A DNA stretch of 64,000 nucleotides, taken from NCBI GenBank assembly GCA_028706405.1, contig JAQWBM010000002.1:1-64000 (forward strand), written 5' to 3'. Below, in pieces: positions 8,602 through 16,472 of the stretch. Position 1 is the stretch's first letter. Each line of letters starts with the position of its first letter. Made by a program: the position numbers and the translations under genes. Under the pieces are notes generated by a model. That model was not told the DNA's origin and searched no databases. It saw nothing but the letters and a program-made list of their open reading frames with translations. This stretch comes from Eubacteriales bacterium (lineage in GTDB: Bacteria > Bacillota > Clostridia > Peptostreptococcales > Anaerovoracaceae).

Positions 8602-9342
8602 TTGGACAGTAAAGTTAAGGAATTGGCAGATAAAAGCAAACGAATTGTTTTTTTCGGAGGCGCCGGTGTTTCAACAGAGAGCGGGATTCCCGACTTTCGT
8701 TCAGAAAACGGGCTGTATAACGCACAAGTAAATTACGGTTATACACCAGAACACATGTTGAGCCGTACTTTTTTTATGAATAACACTGAGACCTTTTACG
8801 ATTATTATAAAAAGAACATGATTTATCCGGATGTGAAACCGAATAAAGCGCATAAAGCGTTGTCAGAGCTTGAAGCACAGGGTAAACTGACGGCAATCGT
8901 AACTCAAAACATCGACGGACTGCATCAACTGGCAGGAAGTAAAAAGGTTTATGAACTGCATGGATCGGTGCTCCGGAATTATTGCATGAGCTGTGACGCC
9001 TTTTATGATGTTCCATATATAATGAAGCCGGAAAATTGCGGAACAGATAAAAACCCTGACAGTCAAATCCCAAAATGCGCTAAGTGCGGAGGGATAATCA
9101 AGCCCGATGTAGTATTATATGAAGAACCATTGGATCATGACGTTATGGAAGGCGCCATTGATGCAATTTCAAAAGCAGACCTTCTCATTGTAGGCGGAAC
9201 CTCTCTGGTAGTATATCCAGCATCAGGATTGATTAATTACTTCCGTGGCAACAATCTTGTTTTGATCAACAAGTCAAAAACGCAGTATGATCAACGTGCA
9301 GACCTTGTTATTAACGATGCGATTGGAGAAGTACTAGGCTGA
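8602..9342 (+). CDS. NAD-dependent protein deacylase, sirtuin (Sir2/CobB) family
   Basis: The protein shows GAGVSTESGIPDFRS (NAD loop), TQNIDGLHQLAG, the general-base histidine in YELHGS, two zinc cysteine pairs (CMSC and CAKC) and GTSLVVYPA. All sirtuin core motifs are intact, so it should remove acyl groups from lysines while consuming NAD. I start at TTG 8602, which has AGGTGA five bases upstream and gives a family-like N-terminus (DSKVKELADKS); a GTG at 8593 overlaps that ribosome site. The gene is monocistronic and ends 7 bases from the stop of a convergent PII-like gene, with no terminator visible between them. Confidence 0.93.
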   Translation: MDSKVKELADKSKRIVFFGGAGVSTESGIPDFRSENGLYNAQVNYGYTPEHMLSRTFFMNNTETFYDYYKKNMIYPDVKPNKAHKALSELEAQGKLTAIVTQNIDGLHQLAGSKKVYELHGSVLRNYCMSCDAFYDVPYIMKPENCGTDKNPDSQIPKCAKCGGIIKPDVVLYEEPLDHDVMEGAIDAISKADLLIVGGTSLVVYPASGLINYFRGNNLVLINKSKTQYDQRADLVINDAIGEVLG

Positions 9343-9349
9343 TGCGGCA

Positions 9350-9700
9350 TTAATCCCTTGCCTTTTTATTATCAGTCAATTTCATAAAATGGGCAATTCC
9401 TACCACATCAGCGATCGGCAGTGAGATTGCCAGCCCCCTCCCCTCTGTATTAAGACCGGCGGCATCAACGATGGCATGCATGATAACCTGTGTTTCCTCA
9501 TGCCTGACGATGTTCATTACGACCTCTTTTTCTGGTTGAATAGAGATGGCAAAAAATTTCTCGATTTCGTGTATTCCGGTGCCGCGTGCGTAGAAAACGG
9601 TGCCGCCGTGGGCGCCTGCTCCCCTCGCTGCATCTACTACCTGATCGGCAAATCCCCGATTTACTATAGTAAGAATCAAATCGTATTCTCTCTTATCCAA
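9350..9700 (-). CDS. PII-like signalling protein, distal copy
   Basis: This 116-residue protein has the beta-alpha-beta ferredoxin-like fold pattern of the PII superfamily (YDLILTIVNRGFADQVVDAARGAGAHGGTVFYARGTG ... RGLAISLPIADVVGI; only parts of this are conserved motifs). The GAxGGTxxxARG segment resembles the start of a PII T-loop, and the C-terminal GRGLAISLPI replaces the usual GxGKIFV strand, so it is not a classical GlnB/GlnK. It is the last gene of a unit of three: membrane protein, PII-like 1, PII-like 2. Twenty bases separate the two PII-like genes. I infer a regulatory subunit for the DUF1538 transporter. Confidence 0.75.
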   Translation of the reverse strand: MDKREYDLILTIVNRGFADQVVDAARGAGAHGGTVFYARGTGIHEIEKFFAISIQPEKEVVMNIVRHEETQVIMHAIVDAAGLNTEGRGLAISLPIADVVGIAHFMKLTDNKKARD

Positions 9701-9720
9701 GTGAATCCACCTCTTCCTTA

Positions 9721-10077
9721 TTATTCAAAGCTGCCGGACATATACCGTAATGCTCTCGGACCGCTGACTCCGGCGATGGGAATCGTGAAGACCATGCCAT
9801 TACCAGATTCGTCTAAATCTAGTTTATAAAGAAGCTTTTGCATTACATTTGGCACCTTATCTTCGGTAACTACGCTTAAAACCATATCCCTTTCCTGACT
9901 AGAAAGTCCCAGAAAGCTAATTATGTCGGATCCTGAAGCGCAATTGGCATTAGCTATTATATTGAAGGTAACTCCGCTTTCTCTGAGAATTGCTGCGGCT
10001 TCTTCTCCTTTTCCGCGGTCAAGAATAGCAATGAGAAGCTTGATCTTTTTCATCGCGGGATGTTTTCCATCTTCCAA
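9721..10077 (-). CDS. PII-like signalling protein, proximal copy
   Basis: The protein has about 118 residues with the same beta-alpha-beta pattern as its neighbour (KKIKLLIAILDRGKGEEAAAILRESG, then GNGMVFTIPIAGVSGPRAL). The two PII-like proteins are diverged paralogues: this one has a shorter T-loop-like segment (NIIANANCASGSDIISF) with a cysteine. I start at TTG 10077, which has AAGGAGG eight bases upstream; the ATG at 10116 would overlap the membrane-protein gene by 26 bases and has no such site, and an internal ATG at 10053 is also possible. Gap to the membrane gene is 13 bases, so the unit is surely co-transcribed. Confidence 0.73.
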   Translation of the reverse strand: MEDGKHPAMKKIKLLIAILDRGKGEEAAAILRESGVTFNIIANANCASGSDIISFLGLSSQERDMVLSVVTEDKVPNVMQKLLYKLDLDESGNGMVFTIPIAGVSGPRALRYMSGSFE

Positions 10078-10090
10078 CCCTATTTCCTCC

Positions 10091-11830
10091 TTAAGTATTT
10101 TCGGGCTTCTTATCATGAGGAAACTCGAAATCCTCAGGAAGCACCAGTTTTTCGAGTTCTACAAAGTCTATATAATCATTATCATTGATTATATCATTAT
10201 AATGCTTTCCAATACGAAGGTCACTACCATTTTTTACTCTTTCAATATGCTCAGAATTATCTGGCAGGGAATGATCCTTTAATGTAGTACTTGTATTATA
10301 TTGTAAATCTATAAATGCTTCTTCTTCGATATCTTCGGCAATCTCTTCCAATACCACCTCTTCTTCCTTTTCGGTGAATCTGATCTTTATTTCATAGATC
10401 AGACCCATAATCTGAATTGTAATAAGAGGAGTCATCGCCACCATAGCAATGATTCCAAATGCATCTGTCAGCACATTGCCGCCCACTGCAAGCGTAGCGC
10501 CGGTGGCAAAGGGAAGAAGGAAGGTTGCCGTCATTGTGCCGGAAGCAACACCGCCCGAGTCAAAGGCGATGGCTACAAATATCTTTGGGGTAAAAAGTGT
10601 GAGAGCGAGAGCGATCAAGTAGCCGGGCAGTAAAAAATACCAGATGCTCAGGCTGTAAAGTATGCGGATGATGGCAAGCCCTGTGGAGACGGCTACTCCA
10701 ATAGACAGGCTGTAGAGCATGGCATTTTTTGAGATTGCTCCCCCTGAGATTTCCTCAACCTGATTGTTAAGAACATGCACTGCAGGTTCTGCGGCTACAA
10801 TAAAAAAACCAACGATCATACTTACGGGAATCAAAATCCATTTGTAGGAAAGTCCGCCAAGATATTCACCGATAAAAGCACCTGTCGGGAGAAATCCAAT
10901 ATTTACTCCAGTCAGGAAAACCACAAGTCCCAGGTAAGTATACAAGATGCCTATGCCGATTTTTATTATTTGACTTTTTGGCAGTTTCAGATATATCAGC
11001 TGGAAGAGTATGAAAAAAATGAGAACAGGAGCTAAGGAAATCGCTACTTCGCTGAAATAAACAGGGAACCCTTCTGCAAACATTTGAAATACTTCTTTAA
11101 CCGTTTCTGGTGCTTTTGGCTGGATTACGGTTACGCTTTCTACAGCAGAAGAATCATAAAATAGACCAAGACACATGACTGAGATAACAGGACCTACCGA
11201 GCAAAGACCGAGAAGACCAAAGCTATCGTCATGAGAGCTTTTTCCTCCTCTGACTGCTGACAGACCGATACCCAAAGCAAGGATAAAGGGTACGGTTACT
11301 GGTCCTGTAGTTACCCCTCCTGCATCAAAAGCAACGGCAAAAAAGTTCTCAGAGGCAAAGGCACCTATACCAAAGGCAGCGAAATAGAAGAATATAAACA
11401 GATAGGACAGATTCCACTGATAATAGATACGCAGCAGCGAGATCATCAAAAAGACTCCGACTCCCATAGCCACTGTGACAATCAGAACGCTTTTTGGAAT
11501 GGAAACGACTTGACCCGCGAGCACATGCAGGTCAGGCTCAGCAAGAGTAACGATGGTTCCCATAACAAGACAAATCCCTATCGCCATTACGACCTTTTTT
11601 GATTTTGTAAGCTGTGCGCCTATATGTTCTCCAGCAGGCATCATTGCGATATCAGCACCAAGGGTAAACGCAGCCATTCCAATTATTAATAGCACGGAAC
11701 CAATCAAAAATAAACTTCTTATGTGAAAAGGCATGGGTGCAATGGTAAAGTTAATAAGCAAAACACTAATAGAAATGGGGAGAATAGATACAAGCGCATC
11801 TTTTAACTGAAGAAACAGTTTTGTTTTCAT
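10091..11830 (-). CDS. Double DUF1538 membrane transporter (UmpAB-like)
   Basis: This 579-residue integral membrane protein has two homologous halves. Each half contains TLGADIAMMPAGEHIG-like or NIGFLPTGAFIGEYLG, a segment with AEPDLHVLAGQV or AEPAVHVLNNQV, and a signature FDAGGVTTGPVTVPF or FDSGGVASGTMTATF near their ends. This internal duplication is the DUF1538 hallmark; separate DUF1538 proteins (UmpA, UmpB) have been reported as a two-component Na+/H+ antiporter in Halomonas, so an ion-coupled transport role is likely but unproven here. The last 90 residues are a soluble, strongly acidic tail (KEEEVVLEEIAEDIEEEAF) that could contact the PII-like partners. The gene heads the three-gene unit. 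Confidence 0.85.
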   Translation of the reverse strand: MKTKLFLQLKDALVSILPISISVLLINFTIAPMPFHIRSLFLIGSVLLIIGMAAFTLGADIAMMPAGEHIGAQLTKSKKVVMAIGICLVMGTIVTLAEPDLHVLAGQVVSIPKSVLIVTVAMGVGVFLMISLLRIYYQWNLSYLFIFFYFAAFGIGAFASENFFAVAFDAGGVTTGPVTVPFILALGIGLSAVRGGKSSHDDSFGLLGLCSVGPVISVMCLGLFYDSSAVESVTVIQPKAPETVKEVFQMFAEGFPVYFSEVAISLAPVLIFFILFQLIYLKLPKSQIIKIGIGILYTYLGLVVFLTGVNIGFLPTGAFIGEYLGGLSYKWILIPVSMIVGFFIVAAEPAVHVLNNQVEEISGGAISKNAMLYSLSIGVAVSTGLAIIRILYSLSIWYFLLPGYLIALALTLFTPKIFVAIAFDSGGVASGTMTATFLLPFATGATLAVGGNVLTDAFGIIAMVAMTPLITIQIMGLIYEIKIRFTEKEEEVVLEEIAEDIEEEAFIDLQYNTSTTLKDHSLPDNSEHIERVKNGSDLRIGKHYNDIINDNDYIDFVELEKLVLPEDFEFPHDKKPENT

Positions 11831-12226
11831 GAAAGCCCTCGTTATTTCAAGCGGAAGTTAACGTAAAGATTTGTGCGAGATACGTTTATTCTAATAGAAT
11901 TCAATATATTATACATCAAAAATCATATACCTTCAAGGAAAAGAAAAAGAAGAGAGACAAGGAGTGCGGATTGCAAGCCCCCGAATGACACACAAATGAC
12001 AAATTCTCCATTATGCTTTTAAAATATACAAAATGATGGTATAATAAATTATACTTTCTGACTAATTTCGGATTATTTATAACGAGACAAAGATATCCCC
12101 CACCTCTTTAGCTGGCGGGTACAGCTTAATTTCACAGGTTCAGCGTTATAATTGTTTAAAACAGTCCGATAGAACCTGAAACGGGTTCGACGGAAAATTA
12201 TGTAAAACGAGCAAAGGAGACCAATA
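11831..12226. other. 396-base intergenic region between divergent DUF1538 and surE genes
   Basis: The region holds promoters for both directions. A plausible rightward -10 TATAAT lies near 12041 with a poor TTTAAA -35. Element copy B (12079-12138) and a hairpin before surE (TCCG...GAACC/GGTTC...CGGA, about 12165-12194) fill the right half. I see no coding frame with a ribosome site. Confidence 0.6.
12079..12138 (+). repeat. Copy B of the dispersed leader element, with hairpin
   Basis: The core ATAACGAGACAAAGATATCC (12079-12098) is followed by a GC-rich hairpin region with loop CTCTTTAG and a GGCGGGT 3' arm (12096-12120), then GTACAGCTTAATTTCACAGG (12119-12138). Copies lie at 5298 and 63918 (minus). 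The CACCTCTTTAG...GGCGGGT stem-loop followed by TTCAC resembles IS200/IS605-type right ends, so a MITE-like relic is possible; a leader RNA is the alternative. It lies 89 bases before surE in the same orientation. Confidence 0.6.
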
Positions 12227-12991
12227 ATGAACATTTTAGTTTCCAACGATGACGGGATTAATGCAAAAGGAATCATGGAACTCGCGCGGGCCCTGTCACA
12301 GATTGCAAATATATACGTATGCGCACCACATATACAGCGCAGCGCTTGCGGACATGGAATTACCGTTGGAAAACCAATAAATATGCGTGAAGTGAAATTC
12401 CCAAACGCAAAAAAAGCCTGGGAAATTACCGGTACACCGGCGGACTGTGTAAAGATTGGTTTAAGAATGCTTTCTGATCAGGGAGTCAAAATTCATAAGG
12501 TATGTTCAGGGATTAACCATGGAGGTAACCTTGGAACAGACACACTTTATTCAGGAACAGTTTCCGCCGCTATTGAGGGATGTATCTGCGGACTTCCGGC
12601 GATTGCAGTATCAATCGATGACCGTAATCCTATCACATTTGAAGCAGCCTGCGAGCTGGTGGTCAACACCGTAAAGGTATCAACGGGAAAAATCAATTCA
12701 AATACTGTTTTAAATATCAATATACCTAATTTACCCGTATCACAAGTCAAGGGTATGAAAATAACACGTCTTGGGGCCAGAGAATATGAAGAATTGTTTA
12801 ATCCGAAAAATGGCGATAATGGGGAATTAGAGTATTGGTATTCAAGGACCCCTGTAGTCTATGAGAATCTGCCTGAGGATATAGATGTCATTGCGGTACA
12901 GGATGGTTATGCCAGCATAACACCACTTCATTATGATTTGACGAGCTATAAATTAATTGAGGAGGTAAAATCGTGGGAAATCAAGTATTAA
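12227..12991 (+). CDS. surE: 5'/3'-nucleotidase SurE
   Basis: SurE is a metal-dependent phosphatase acting on nucleoside monophosphates. The N-terminal NDDGI motif (Asn7, Asp8, Asp9) and SGINHGGNLGTDTLYSGTVSAA carry the metal and phosphate ligands; TGTPADCVKIG is also typical. Length of 254 residues is normal, and AAAGGAG precedes the ATG by a suitable distance. It heads an overlapping set with an isochorismatase-family hydrolase (19-base overlap) and a DUF2156 protein (one-base overlap), so the three are translated together. The leader contains element copy B. Confidence 0.95.
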   Translation: MNILVSNDDGINAKGIMELARALSQIANIYVCAPHIQRSACGHGITVGKPINMREVKFPNAKKAWEITGTPADCVKIGLRMLSDQGVKIHKVCSGINHGGNLGTDTLYSGTVSAAIEGCICGLPAIAVSIDDRNPITFEAACELVVNTVKVSTGKINSNTVLNINIPNLPVSQVKGMKITRLGAREYEELFNPKNGDNGELEYWYSRTPVVYENLPEDIDVIAVQDGYASITPLHYDLTSYKLIEEVKSWEIKY

Positions 12992-13560
12992 AAGTGATAA
13001 AAGAAGATACGGTATTAGTAGGTATAGATTTTCAGGAAAAGCTAATGCCGGCAATAAAAAATAGAGAAGGGTTGCAGGCCTCCGCAGTTAAACTTGTAAA
13101 GGGATGCAGAATCCTGGGCGTGCCTGTCATAATGACCCAGCAGTATACAAAAGGATTGGGTGAAACGATTCCTGCTGTTGCCGCGGCTTTAAATGAAGAC
13201 CTTGGGGATATTCCCGCATCAGAGGGATTTCAAATCATTGAAAAGACAAGCTTTAGCGCTATGGGAGAACCGGCATTTGTACAGGCGCTGGAAAAGCTGA
13301 GTAAAAGGACAGTTATTATTGCAGGAGTCGAAGCTCATGTTTGCGTGCAGCAAACAGTGATAGACTTGCTGGATAAAGGCTATGCAGTTTTTGTTGCCAA
13401 TAACTGCATATCTTCAAGAAATAACGAGGATAAAAAATATTCTCAACGCAGAATGTGTGATGCGGGAGCCGTTTGCACAACATATGAATCTATCTTGTTT
13501 GAAATGTTAAAAGGCTCGAAGGAACCTGGTTTTAAACAAATTTCAGCATTGGTGAAATAA
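12973..13560 (+). CDS. Isochorismatase/nicotinamidase-family cysteine hydrolase
   Basis: The catalytic triad of the family is visible as Asp19 (VGIDFQEKL), Lys91 (IIEKTSFSAM) and Cys124 (GVEAHVCVQQT). The fold therefore hydrolyses an amide or similar bond, but YcaC-type, nicotinamidase and other subfamilies cannot be separated by eye, so the substrate stays open. Start is GTG 12973 with GGAGGT six bases ahead, inside the end of surE. Length of 195 residues is usual. Coupling to SurE may suggest nucleotide or NAD breakdown, which is inference from position only. Confidence 0.85.
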   Translation: MGNQVLKVIKEDTVLVGIDFQEKLMPAIKNREGLQASAVKLVKGCRILGVPVIMTQQYTKGLGETIPAVAAALNEDLGDIPASEGFQIIEKTSFSAMGEPAFVQALEKLSKRTVIIAGVEAHVCVQQTVIDLLDKGYAVFVANNCISSRNNEDKKYSQRRMCDAGAVCTTYESILFEMLKGSKEPGFKQISALVK

Positions 13561-14501
13561 TGTTTATGTTTGAAAATCGTATAACGATTGAGGAAAGACC
13601 TATACTTGAGGAATATCTGAGCGGCTTCGATTACGGAACCTCCGGATTATCCTTTACCTCCCTGTTTATGTGGAGAAATATCAATAATTTCAGTTGGGAG
13701 ATCATCGGAGATTATCTTTGTATTGCGGGACTCAGCCATCTGGAAATCGAAACGAAGGAGCCGTTTCTATTTCCGCCCCTCACCAGGACGGGCAGCTATG
13801 AGCCGGAATCATTAAATGCAACGATCAAAGAGGCAAAGAAAATTTTTGAATCCAAGGGCTGCAAGTTCAGTATTCGACTGATGCCCTTCAAAATGATGGG
13901 GATTCTTGAAAGCGCCTTCCCCGGCGAAATAAGTTTTTCTGATGATCGGCCTAATTATGATTACCTGTATAGAAAGAAGGATCTTATCCTGCTGAAGGGC
14001 AGAGAATACCATAGTAAAAAGAACCATTTAAATTACTTTTTGAACAACTATCAATTTGAATATATTACTTTAACCTCTGACATGGCAGAGAATGTTATGC
14101 GGTTTATACGTGAATTTAATGATAGAAAGAAGGATTTGTCAGATCACGAGATGTCGCTTCTTAAAATGGAGGAAGTCGCCATGTCTGACGTTTTTAGTAA
14201 TTTAGAAAAGGTAGGTTATCTGTCAGCAGCCGTTAAAATTGACGGAAAGATTGAAGCATTGAGTATAGGCGGCCAATTGAACAGAAAAACCGTCACTGTC
14301 CACATTGAAAAAGCCAATACGGCCTACAGAGGGCTTTATCAGTTGATCAATAATGAGTTCTGCAAGCATGTTGAACCCCATATAAAATATATCAACAGAG
14401 AAGAGGATATGGGTATTCCGGGATTACGGAAAGCAAAGCTTTCATATAAACCGTGTAAACTGGTAGAATGCTATATAGCAGAGTTTAAAGAAGACCTATA
14501 A
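13560..14501 (+). CDS. DUF2156 (phosphatidylglycerol lysyltransferase C-terminal-like) protein
   Basis: The 313-residue protein matches the soluble DUF2156 family: a tandem GNAT-like fold related to the catalytic domain of MprF. Features include the N-terminal ERPILEEYL...FTSLFMWRN segment, the KGREYHSKKNHLNYF helix and the C-terminal EDMGIPGLRKAKLSYKP motif that is strongly conserved in the family. No membrane segments exist, so it is not a full MprF. The biochemical role of stand-alone DUF2156 proteins is not established; aminoacyl or acyl transfer is plausible. Its ATG overlaps the stop of the hydrolase gene (TAATG), which implies translational coupling. Confidence 0.8.
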   Translation: MFMFENRITIEERPILEEYLSGFDYGTSGLSFTSLFMWRNINNFSWEIIGDYLCIAGLSHLEIETKEPFLFPPLTRTGSYEPESLNATIKEAKKIFESKGCKFSIRLMPFKMMGILESAFPGEISFSDDRPNYDYLYRKKDLILLKGREYHSKKNHLNYFLNNYQFEYITLTSDMAENVMRFIREFNDRKKDLSDHEMSLLKMEEVAMSDVFSNLEKVGYLSAAVKIDGKIEALSIGGQLNRKTVTVHIEKANTAYRGLYQLINNEFCKHVEPHIKYINREEDMGIPGLRKAKLSYKPCKLVECYIAEFKEDL

Positions 14502-14577
14502 CCAATCTTATAATAACTGTAATAACCTTTTATTAATTTAGTCAACGGATATTTTAACTTTAGTAAGGAGGATTTCA

Positions 14578-15756
14578 ATGAGAGAAGTTGTAATTGTAAG
14601 TGCAGCCAGAACACCAATAGGAAATTTTGGAGGCTCACTTAAAGACTTGTCTGCGGTAACACTAGGCGCTGTAGCAGCAGAGGGGGCGATCAAAAGGGCA
14701 AGAATAGATCCTGCGATAATCGATGAAGTAATACTGGGGAATGTACTCCAGGGCGGGCTCGGGCAGAACGTAGCAAGACAAGTAGCTATGGCTGCGGGGG
14801 TTCCAAAGGAAGTGCCGTCTATGGTGCTTAATAAAGTTTGTGGTTCAGGGCTCAGAACAGTTGGCATTGCTGCCTCAATAATAAGAGCGGGTGATGCTGA
14901 TTGCATTCTGGCAGGCGGAACAGAAAGTATGAGTCAATCCGGTTATATAATGCCTGCTGCCAGATGGGGCGCAAGAATGGGCGACACTAAGATGGTCGAC
15001 CTTATGGTCAAGGATGGACTTACAGATGCTTTCCATAATTATCATATGGGTATTACAGCTGAAAATGTTGTTGAACAGTGGGGTTTGACAAGAGAAGAGC
15101 TGGATCGGTTTGCTGCCGCGTCTCAGAACAAAGCAGAAGCAGCAATAAAGGCGGGTAAATTCAAGGACGAAATCGTTCCTGTTGAAATCCCTCAAAGAAA
15201 AGGTGATCCAATTGTATTTGATACCGATGAATTTCCCAAATCAGGGGTAACCGTTGAAGGCATTTGTAAGTTAAAACCAGCGTTTAAAAATGACGGTGCC
15301 GTTACTGCCGCGAATGCATCCGGTATCAATGACAGCGGAGTCGCATTAATCGTTATGTCTAAAGAAAAGGCGGATTCCCTGGGGTTGAATTACTTATGCA
15401 AAATTAAGTCCTATGCTTCTGCGGGAGTTGATCCGTCAATCATGGGTATCGGTCCTGTTCCGGCTTCCAAAAAAGCGTTGCAAAAGGCGGGCCTGACAAT
15501 AAATGATATGGATCTTATAGAAGCAAATGAAGCGTTTGCCGCACAGTCGGTAGCAGTAGGGAAGGATTTGGGATTTGATCCGGAAAAGCTTAATGTTAAC
15601 GGAGGAGCCATTGCGTTAGGTCATCCGATAGGCGCCTCCGGAGCAAGAATTCTGGTCACACTTGTCTATGAAATGATAAAGAGGAACTCTAAATACGGTC
15701 TGGCAACTCTTTGTATCGGCGGAGGACAGGGGACTGCACTCATCGTAGAGAGATAA
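14578..15756 (+). CDS. thlA: Acetyl-CoA acetyltransferase (thiolase)
   Basis: This biosynthetic-type thiolase condenses two acetyl-CoA or cleaves acetoacetyl-CoA. All catalytic parts are there: Cys88 in [18 protein letters not shown], His in GHPIGASG near residue 348 and Cys in CIGGGQG near 378. At 392 residues it has the usual length, and AAGGAGG stands just ahead of the ATG. In amino-acid-fermenting Clostridia it serves butyrate formation and lysine or aminobutyrate catabolism, consistent with kal at the window end. It is a single-gene unit ending in a strong bidirectional hairpin shared with lrp. Confidence 0.95.
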   Translation: MREVVIVSAARTPIGNFGGSLKDLSAVTLGAVAAEGAIKRARIDPAIIDEVILGNVLQGGLGQNVARQVAMAAGVPKEVPSMVLNKVCGSGLRTVGIAASIIRAGDADCILAGGTESMSQSGYIMPAARWGARMGDTKMVDLMVKDGLTDAFHNYHMGITAENVVEQWGLTREELDRFAAASQNKAEAAIKAGKFKDEIVPVEIPQRKGDPIVFDTDEFPKSGVTVEGICKLKPAFKNDGAVTAANASGINDSGVALIVMSKEKADSLGLNYLCKIKSYASAGVDPSIMGIGPVPASKKALQKAGLTINDMDLIEANEAFAAQSVAVGKDLGFDPEKLNVNGGAIALGHPIGASGARILVTLVYEMIKRNSKYGLATLCIGGGQGTALIVER

Positions 15757-15778
15757 GCCGGCATATTTTAAACTGTCT

Positions 15779-15823
15779 CTAGTATAGCGTATTCTAAATA
15801 ACTGGCAGAAAACGCTATACTAG
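15779..15823. terminator. Hairpin between convergent thiolase and lrp genes
   Basis: CTAGTATAGCGT (15779-15790) pairs perfectly with ACGCTATACTAG (15812-15823), with TTCT/AGAA continuing the stem after one mismatch. T-runs are weak on both sides, but the placement between converging stops favours a bidirectional terminator. Confidence 0.65.
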
Positions 15824-15825
15824 TA

Positions 15826-16284
15826 TTATCGTATGGAATTATTAGGGGATATGCTGTAATTCTGCTTCAAAGTAGAAAGAATAACATTAGTCTGAGTTCG
15901 CTTGATTTTAGGGATTGCCTTGATTCTATTCATTAATGCTTCCAAAGTTACCGTATTTCTCGTAGTTATCCGCAATATATAATCGTACTCGCCGGTAACA
16001 TAATGGCATTCCAGGATTTCACTTTCATTTTTGATTATATCTAAGAATTCCTCTGTATCTCTGGGGTTTTCTAAACTGATATTCATTAATACGGACAGAT
16101 CTTGACCAAGAGCTTTGGAATCCAGAATAACGGTATACTTTTCTATAATATTTGAAGTCTCCAGCTTTTTTAGTCTTTCGCTGACAGCAGATAATGACAG
16201 GTTAACTTGTTTGCTAAGATCAGAGATAGATACTCTTGAATTTTCCTGTAAAACCTCTAAAATCTTAGAATCTATTGCGTCCAA
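15826..16284 (-). CDS. Lrp/AsnC family transcriptional regulator
   Basis: Residues 1-60 form the winged helix-turn-helix (DSKILEVLQENSRVSISDLSKQVNLSLSAVSERLKKLE), and the rest is the ligand-binding RAM domain (ECHYVTGEYDYILRI, then LEALMNRIKAIPKIKRTQTNVILS). Length of 152 residues is typical. Such proteins sense amino acids or related metabolites and form octamers. It converges on the thiolase gene and is divergent from glnS; amino-acid metabolism genes elsewhere are possible targets, but no target is evident from sequence. Confidence 0.93.
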   Translation of the reverse strand: MDAIDSKILEVLQENSRVSISDLSKQVNLSLSAVSERLKKLETSNIIEKYTVILDSKALGQDLSVLMNISLENPRDTEEFLDIIKNESEILECHYVTGEYDYILRITTRNTVTLEALMNRIKAIPKIKRTQTNVILSTLKQNYSISPNNSIR

Positions 16285-16373
16285 TTAGATCACCACCCTT
16301 TTTTCTACTCTATTTTAGCAATTCTCAGAGAATATATCAATACAAAACAAGTTTTTGCTGTTTAAATAAATTT

Positions 16374-16402
16374 TTGCAAATAATAATATTCAATGGTATA
16401 AT
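16374..16402 (+). promoter_or_regulatory. Sigma-A type promoter of the glnS gene
   Basis: TTGCAA (16374-16379), a 17-base spacer and a perfect TATAAT (16397-16402) lie 71 bases before the start codon. No T-box specifier stem or antiterminator motif is seen in the leader. Confidence 0.7.
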
Positions 16403-16472
16403 TAAAAAATATTATGATTCAAAGTATCTGGCATAAAATCATTTATTAATATTTCGCAAGGAGGAAGACCAT

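Noticed and set aside
16285-16472. T-box leader before glnS
   Set aside because: The leader is short, and the conserved T-box antiterminator sequence and specifier loop are absent.
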